Shown here one piece after another: positions 60,101 to 64,000 of a stretch of 64,000 bases of DNA (the first letter of the stretch is position 1; the number at the start of each line of letters is the position of its first letter). The notes below the pieces were generated by a model. That model ran no database searches. It was not told the origin of the DNA and was given only the letters and a program-made list of their open reading frames with translations. The stretch covers positions 93,707,322 to 93,771,321 of the forward strand of contig NC_053035.3 of assembly GCF_002575655.3 (NCBI RefSeq). Reading direction: 5' to 3'. This DNA is from Aegilops tauschii subsp. strangulata (Eukaryota > Streptophyta > Magnoliopsida > Poales > Poaceae). The position numbers were made by a program, and so were the translations under genes.

Positions 60101-60493
60101 CCCGTTGGCATACTCATTTTGGCGGTTTAAATAAAACAGCTCTCTGAAGAGCAGCAGACTCGGCTCTTCTCCAAGATACACTTCACAAAAGACTTGGAAG
60201 TTGCAGATGTTGGATACGGAGTTGGGTCCTATATCCTGAGGCCGAAGGTCAAAGAAGTTGAGCACGTCCCGGAAGAATTTTGAGCCGGGCGGTGCGAAGC
60301 CCCGGCTCATATGGTCTGCAAAGATCACTACCTCCCCGTCCCTCGGCTGTGGTCTTTCTTCTGACGGATCAGGGGCACGGTAGGACATCACTTCTTTCTT
60401 GGGCACGTATCCGGACTTAACGAAGTTGGCCAGGGTCTCGTCAGTGACGTTGGATCTCATCCAGTTGCAAGTGATGGGAGCCTTGGGAGGCAT
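57141..60493 (-). CDS. Six-exon antisense gene of element C (931 codons predicted)
   Basis: Coding exons: 60493-59600, 59514-59371, 59292-58898, 58827-58377, 58142-57866, 57775-57141 (stop 57143-57141). All five introns are GT-AG (85, 78, 70, 234 and 90 bp), with donors such as GCG/GTAAGC and TCG/GTAAGT and acceptors such as TTTCAG/G and TATGCAG/G. The phases (0, 0, 2, 0, 1) fit across every junction. Exon 1 (residues 1-298; MPPKAPITCNW, GEVVIFADHMSRGFAPPGSK, FFDLRPQDIGPNSV, VFCEVYLGEEPSL) matches my recollection of the 'putative gypsy type transposon' family (Pfam PF04195). Exon 2 is basic (AAKKARKAKKAAPRKKG, NLS-like), exons 3-4 are Ser/Pro/Glu-rich, exon 5 looks coiled-coil (KLESDLADLKSRLKTQEMET). 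No catalytic motif is seen. The last exon is conserved in A. Possibly a nuclear or structural accessory protein; function unknown. Confidence 0.78.
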
Positions 60494-60509
60494 GGTGAAG
60501 GTTGGTGGT

Positions 60510-61102
60510 CTATGATAAAGAGAAAAGTGTCCGGGTTAATTGTAAGCCGGTGATTACCATTCAAACTAAGATGGCGGCTTATGAAGGGGACTAATGATAT
60601 ATATTCAGATACGGTGGGTTATTTAAGCCGCAGGGGGATTCAAAGTAATTTGGTTATCTACGGTTTTACCAGCGTTAAGCCGGAGGATTTTACAGAGCAT
60701 AGTTCTCTTTAAACCGGAAAAGTTCTATGGCGCATGTTTTCTTTAAAACAGAGATATAAGCCGCCAAGATTTAAGGGCTGCAGTTTTTACTAAGTGTGGT
60801 AAAACAGGTTTCACATATTGCAGTAACTTTTTTAGATCAAAATGGTCGGGTGAAATGAAAATTTTTCTAGACCTAAAAAATATAGGCAGGAGAAGTTCTT
60901 GAGATTGAACACGTTTCTTATGCAGTAGAAGGAGGGTTTCTTGCAGATGAAATGGGTCTCAAACTTCTACCGCAGTGGTTCTACACAGAGTAAAGATCAA
61001 GAGAAGGGTGGTAAAAAACAAAACTACCGCAGGCCGCAACGAACTATGAAGAACTGGAGGAACCCTACTGTAGATCTACTCTACGGGGTGGTGAGAACTT
61101 AC
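60510..61102 (-). other. Candidate 5'-UTR intron of the antisense gene
   Basis: On the minus strand a donor CTCCG/GTAAGTTCTC (exon ends 61103) and an acceptor TTTATCATAG/ACCACC (exon resumes 60509) enclose 593 bp. Between the expected start of RNA (near 61255) and the donor no ATG occurs, and the next ATG after the acceptor is the start codon at 60493, 16 bases on. Leader introns are common in plant genes. Not proven without RNA. Confidence 0.55.
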
Positions 61103-61280
61103 CGGAGCTGAAGAGGTGCGGGAGTCGCCGCCGTTTGTCTGGTCCGGGTCAGGGTGATGCAGCGGCCAAGGTTGACGAAGGTCGGAGGCGAGACGACGGC
61201 GGCGGAGCACGAGCTCGGGCAGAGGAGCGATGGCGCGAGGAGGAAGAAAGGGAGCGTGAGAAGAGCACGTTGGGCCGGCC

Positions 61281-61288
61281 TATTTATA
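61281..61288 (-). promoter_or_regulatory. TATA box of the antisense gene
   Basis: The minus strand reads CTTATAAATAGGCCGG. It is followed by a GC/CT-rich leader without ATG and lies about 790 bp upstream of the start codon on that strand. It is the best minus-strand TATA upstream of the gene. Confidence 0.6.
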
Positions 61289-61429
61289 AGGCGAAGTCAT
61301 AAGTGGGCGTGAGATTCAAGGAGACCGTGGCGTGATTATCTCCCCCCACGACGCCTCGATTCTCGGAATGACAGTAAAGCAAAGATCCGTTGCGGATCTG
61401 GCGGAGTAAAAAACGGACTTAATGGAGGA

Positions 61430-61471
61430 TGACGTCACGGCGGATTATCCGGAGTCCAGAGGATGACGTCA
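61430..61471 (-). promoter_or_regulatory. Two TGACGTCA sites upstream of the antisense TATA box
   Basis: TGACGTCA at 61430-61437 and again at 61464-61471, each within GAGGATGACGTCAC or AGGATGACGTCAC. They lie about 140-190 bp upstream of the minus-strand TATA box, a normal place for bZIP (TGA/CRE-type) activator sites. The core is palindromic, so strand is formal. Confidence 0.55.
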
Positions 61472-61572
61472 CTCCGGGTTATGGCCTTCACATGAATGGT
61501 AAGTCGGAGGCTTTTTTCTATCAGAAGAGTTGAAGGTTGACATGAGCCGGCTCAAATCAATCTGGGGCCTAA

Positions 61573-62088
61573 TGTTGAGGATATAGACTTTAGAGTCACC
61601 CGCCAGGAGGGGCCGGGTTACTCGAAGGGTCATTGCCAGAAGCCCGGAGCCAAGTTTTAAGACGATGGGCCAGAGATGGGCTGAGACCCGGATGTAGTTT
61701 AGGGCCTGTAGTTACAATCATTATATAGTAGACTTGTAGTGTAAGGCAAGTATAGTTTAGAGTCCGAGCCGGACGCTCTTATGAGCCGGCCGGGACTCTA
61801 AGGGCTGCTGGGCGTCAGCCTCTCTATATAAAGGGACGACCCGGCAGCGGTTCAAGGACGACAACAATCTCATCAAGAGCCGGGCATAGCTGTTTAGCTC
61901 CCTGGCGATCGTAACCCTAATCAGTAACACCTCAAACTGGACGTAGGCTTTTACCTTCACCGTAAGGGGCCGAACCAGTATAAACCCTCGTGTTCCTTGT
62001 CCCGCATAACCCCTTCAAGCTTCCTAGTTGCGATGGCTCCACGACTAAGTCCTATCTCGAGGACATCTGCCGTGACAACTCCACGACA
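61573..62088 (+). repeat. 3' LTR of element C (516 bp)
   Basis: Same ends and length as the 5' LTR; seven transitions apart. TATA at 61825-61832. The in-frame ATG is at 62033-62035 (GCGATGGCT). The preceding bases (AATCTGGGGCCTAA) are only weakly purine-rich, so the plus-strand primer is not obvious. Confidence 0.96.
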
Positions 62089-62093
62089 CCCGG

Positions 62094-64000
62094 TGTTTCG
62101 CGTTTTCTGACAGATGAACCGGAGGGGGAAAGTTGCGTGTTCGATATGCTAGGGGTGTGTGGCGGACGAACGGGCTGCGTATCCGGATTCGTCTCGTCGT
62201 TCTGAGCAACTTTCATGTAGAAAGTATTTTCATCTGAGCTACGGTTTATTTTATATGATTTTCTAAAGTTTTATATCATTTTTAGAATTTATTTAATTAA
62301 TTTAATTCAACATTATCCAGAATAGTGCAGGCTGACGTCATCATGACGTCAGCAGTCAACAGGACATTGACTGGGTCAAAATGACGTGTGGGTCCTAGCT
62401 GTCATAGACTATTTAATTTAATTAGGGTTTAACTAATATAATTACTATTTAATTAATTAACACTAGTTAATTATGTTAATTAAACATAATTAATTAAGTT
62501 AATTAATCTAATTAATTATTTAATTAATATCTTATTTTTATTATTATATTTTTTTAATCTTTTTTTCTTTTAACGTTCTGGGGCGCTGGGGCCCGTTTGT
62601 CATAGGCCCAGGGGGGCTAGCGGGCGACGGGCTATCGGGCGCAAGCGCCACCCGAATGGGCGCGTGCACGTGGGCGCGCCGGCGAGCCCGGGCGTGGTCA
62701 GACGCGGGTGAGGCCGCGACAAGGGACGGCGGGGCCGAGCGGCAATGGCGAGCGGTGAGCACGAGCGGAGGCGGCTGCGAGCGTGCGGGCCAGCGGGCGC
62801 CGGGCGGCGGAGGAGCTGCAGGGCGCTGCGGTGAGCGCGCGGTGGCGGGGTCGGCGCGGGCAGCAGCAGCCGGCAAAGGAGCGAGCAGGGCATGCGCGGG
62901 CTCGACGCGGCAGGGAGTGCGCGGGAGTGTGGCGGATGCAGTGGTGAGCGCGGCCACGAGCGGGCGCTGGAGCACGACGGAGATGGGGGAAGGGCGAGGC
63001 GCGGCTCCGAGCAGCACGACGAGCAGAGGGCCGCGACGGGCGTGGCGCGTGCGTGCGCGCGGTAGAGGAGGCCGGGGCGTCGCGAACGGTGCCGGCGACA
63101 GAGGGAAAGGGGGAGAGGAGGGGTCCTCACGGCAGGTCGTAGGGGACAAGGCAGTGGTGCTCGGGGAGGGGGACGGGGACGACGCATCGCAGGGGAGGCA
63201 GGCCGTCGTGGTGGCTCCGGGCGGCGACGGGGTGGTCCGGCGTAAGCGAGCGGCGAGGTGCGGGGCGTCGGGGGCGTCGGCTGCCCCGACCGGATCCACG
63301 CGGGGCGGAGGGTTGAGGAGGCGGGTGCCGACGAGGACGCTCCGGGCGGCGAGGTGGCCCTCCGAGCGGCGGCGGCGTCGATGGGGTCGGGGGCACGGTT
63401 GCCTCGATCTCGATCCAGAAGGGGGAGAGAGGGAGGAGTGAGTAGGGTTCGTGGGGGTTAGGGTTTCGGTGCCCGGGGGATAAGGGAGTGCGAGGGGGGC
63501 GGCTGGGCCTTTGCCCAGTTGGGCTGGCCAGCTGGGCCACGGTTGGCCCAGTGGGGGGGTTCTGTTTTTCTTTTGTTTTATTTTATTTCTTTCCTTTTAT
63601 TTATTTTCTTTTACTGTTTTCTCTTAGTTTCACCCTTTTATAGTTTAAATGAAATACAAAACTAGTTCCTAATTTAGTTTTAATAAATATGCCACTGCCA
63701 GAAACAGTTTAGCACTAAAATAAAATAGTTTTGAAATTGTTTATTATTTTTAAAAGTATTTGAATAACTGTTTTGACACAGTTTATTTATTATAGTGCAG
63801 TTTAACACTTCATAAAAGTGTGGTTTCTCCATCGATATTACATATGATTTATTGTCATATTTAGAATATTTTAGTTTTGACATTTGAAAACTTTTAATGT
63901 TTGCTTGATTTTGAATCTTGAATTTGAAACGATTTCGAACTAACGCGAGATTAGCAGCAGAAATCGAAGTGACGTGGCATCCTTAACAAAGGATTACTGT
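62094..64000. repeat. Long LTR, right segment (continues beyond window)
   Basis: This continues the long LTR broken at 48561. It holds AT-rich blocks (TTAATTAA-type runs, 62400-62540), a GC-rich stretch (62580-63540) with long overlapping frames on both strands that look like chance frames in GC-rich DNA, and an AT-rich tail. The last bases (ACGCGAGATTAGCAGCAGAA, GTGACGTGGCATCC) recall, reversed, the start of an abundant Triticeae LTR (from memory), so the LTR end should lie just outside the window. The position of the GC block matches 3300-4270. Confidence 0.75.
62331..62353 (+). promoter_or_regulatory. 23-bp palindrome with two TGACGTCA cores
   Basis: Arms GCTGACGTCAT (62331-62341) and ATGACGTCAGC (62343-62353) with one base between. 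It contains two TGACG-type sites 11 bp apart, close to the as-1 arrangement (two TGACG about 12 bp apart) recognised by TGA factors. It lies in the long LTR, about 250 bp before the GC-rich block. Confidence 0.6.

Larger units (their letters stand above)
49086..62088 (+). mobile_element. Full-length gypsy (Tat-lineage) LTR retrotransposon C
   Basis: 13,003 bp with two 516-bp LTRs (49086-49601 and 61573-62088) and target duplication CCCGG (49081-49085 and 62089-62093). Sense strand: gag, zinc-finger/protease ORF, UAG, RT, RNase H, archaeal-type RNase H, integrase (to 56055). Antisense strand: a multi-exon gene (60493-57141) with its own promoter near 61290. The LTRs differ at seven sites, all transitions, so insertion is recent. 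Sense genes are broken by frameshifts, stops and a 29-bp duplication, so the copy could move only with help. Known: Tat-lineage elements have the second RNase H and sometimes extra ORFs before the 3' LTR. Confidence 0.96.

Noticed and set aside
62544..63540. Long overlapping frames on both strands (up to about 260 codons)
   Set aside because: They are Arg/Ala/Pro/Gly-rich, present on both strands at once in GC-rich LTR sequence, and have no recognisable domain. Stop codons are rare by composition.
46653..64000. Calling the long LTR firmly Sabrina or Sukkula
   Set aside because: Ends and landmarks fit that general long-LTR group, but without a database comparison the family name is not certain.
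1..64000. tRNA, rRNA, CRISPR array, riboswitch or bacterial-type operon
   Set aside because: No such signature was seen; the sequence is plant nuclear transposon DNA throughout.

Overview
This is a gene-poor, deeply nested transposon landscape of a large-genome grass. It is almost certainly from the Triticeae (wheat, Aegilops, barley or a close relative). The grounds are Copia LTRs of the Angela/BARE1/WIS type, very long LTRs beginning TGTGACGCCCC, a CACTA element, a plant LINE with a C-terminal RNase H, and three Ty3/gypsy elements with an extra archaeal-type RNase H (the Tat lineage). I see no intact ordinary host gene, no rRNA or tRNA gene and no CRISPR array.

Layout. (1) 1-13000: gypsy element A, minus strand, running off the left edge; a long-LTR insertion (about 1201-5274) interrupts it. 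(2) 13001-21015: gypsy element B, plus strand, whose gag was hit by A; its 3' LTR is 20096-21015. (3) 21016-22035: a long LTR on the minus strand, cut by B. (4) 22822-about 29292: a CACTA-like element holding a truncated gypsy element D, a solo Angela-type LTR (24015-25763, target duplication GTACA) and decayed gene-like remnants. (5) 29398-31504: a Copia pol fragment and the 3' end of a second CACTA-like element. (6) 32190-33942: a reverse solo Angela-type LTR. (7) 34036-44539: a LINE split by a full-length Angela/BARE1-type Copia element (34181-42898, target duplication GAACT). (8) 44540-46652: low-repeat, promoter-like sequence. (9) 46653 to the end: a long LTR interrupted at 48561/62089 by a reverse solo LTR (48562-49080) and then a full-length gypsy element C (49086-62088), both flanked by CCCGG.

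A and C belong to one family in opposite orientations. C is young: its two 516-bp LTRs differ at only seven sites. Yet its gag is broken by frameshifts and stops, and its pol by a 29-bp tandem duplication. The most interesting item is a second gene inside C, read from the opposite strand to gag-pol. It has its own TATA box, two TGACGTCA sites, a candidate 5'-UTR intron and six coding exons with GT-AG introns that keep one frame for 931 codons. The last exon and its splice acceptor are also intact in A. Three further patterns recur. The gag frame is open from inside the LTR through the primer-binding site, with an ATG in the LTR of three of four copies. A single UAG separates protease from reverse transcriptase at the same place in A, B and C. 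Two insertions of one LTR family share one 5-bp target.

The sense genes describe a standard LTR-retrotransposon cycle: Gag particle, protease, reverse transcriptase with two RNase H domains, integrase. The function of the antisense product is unknown.
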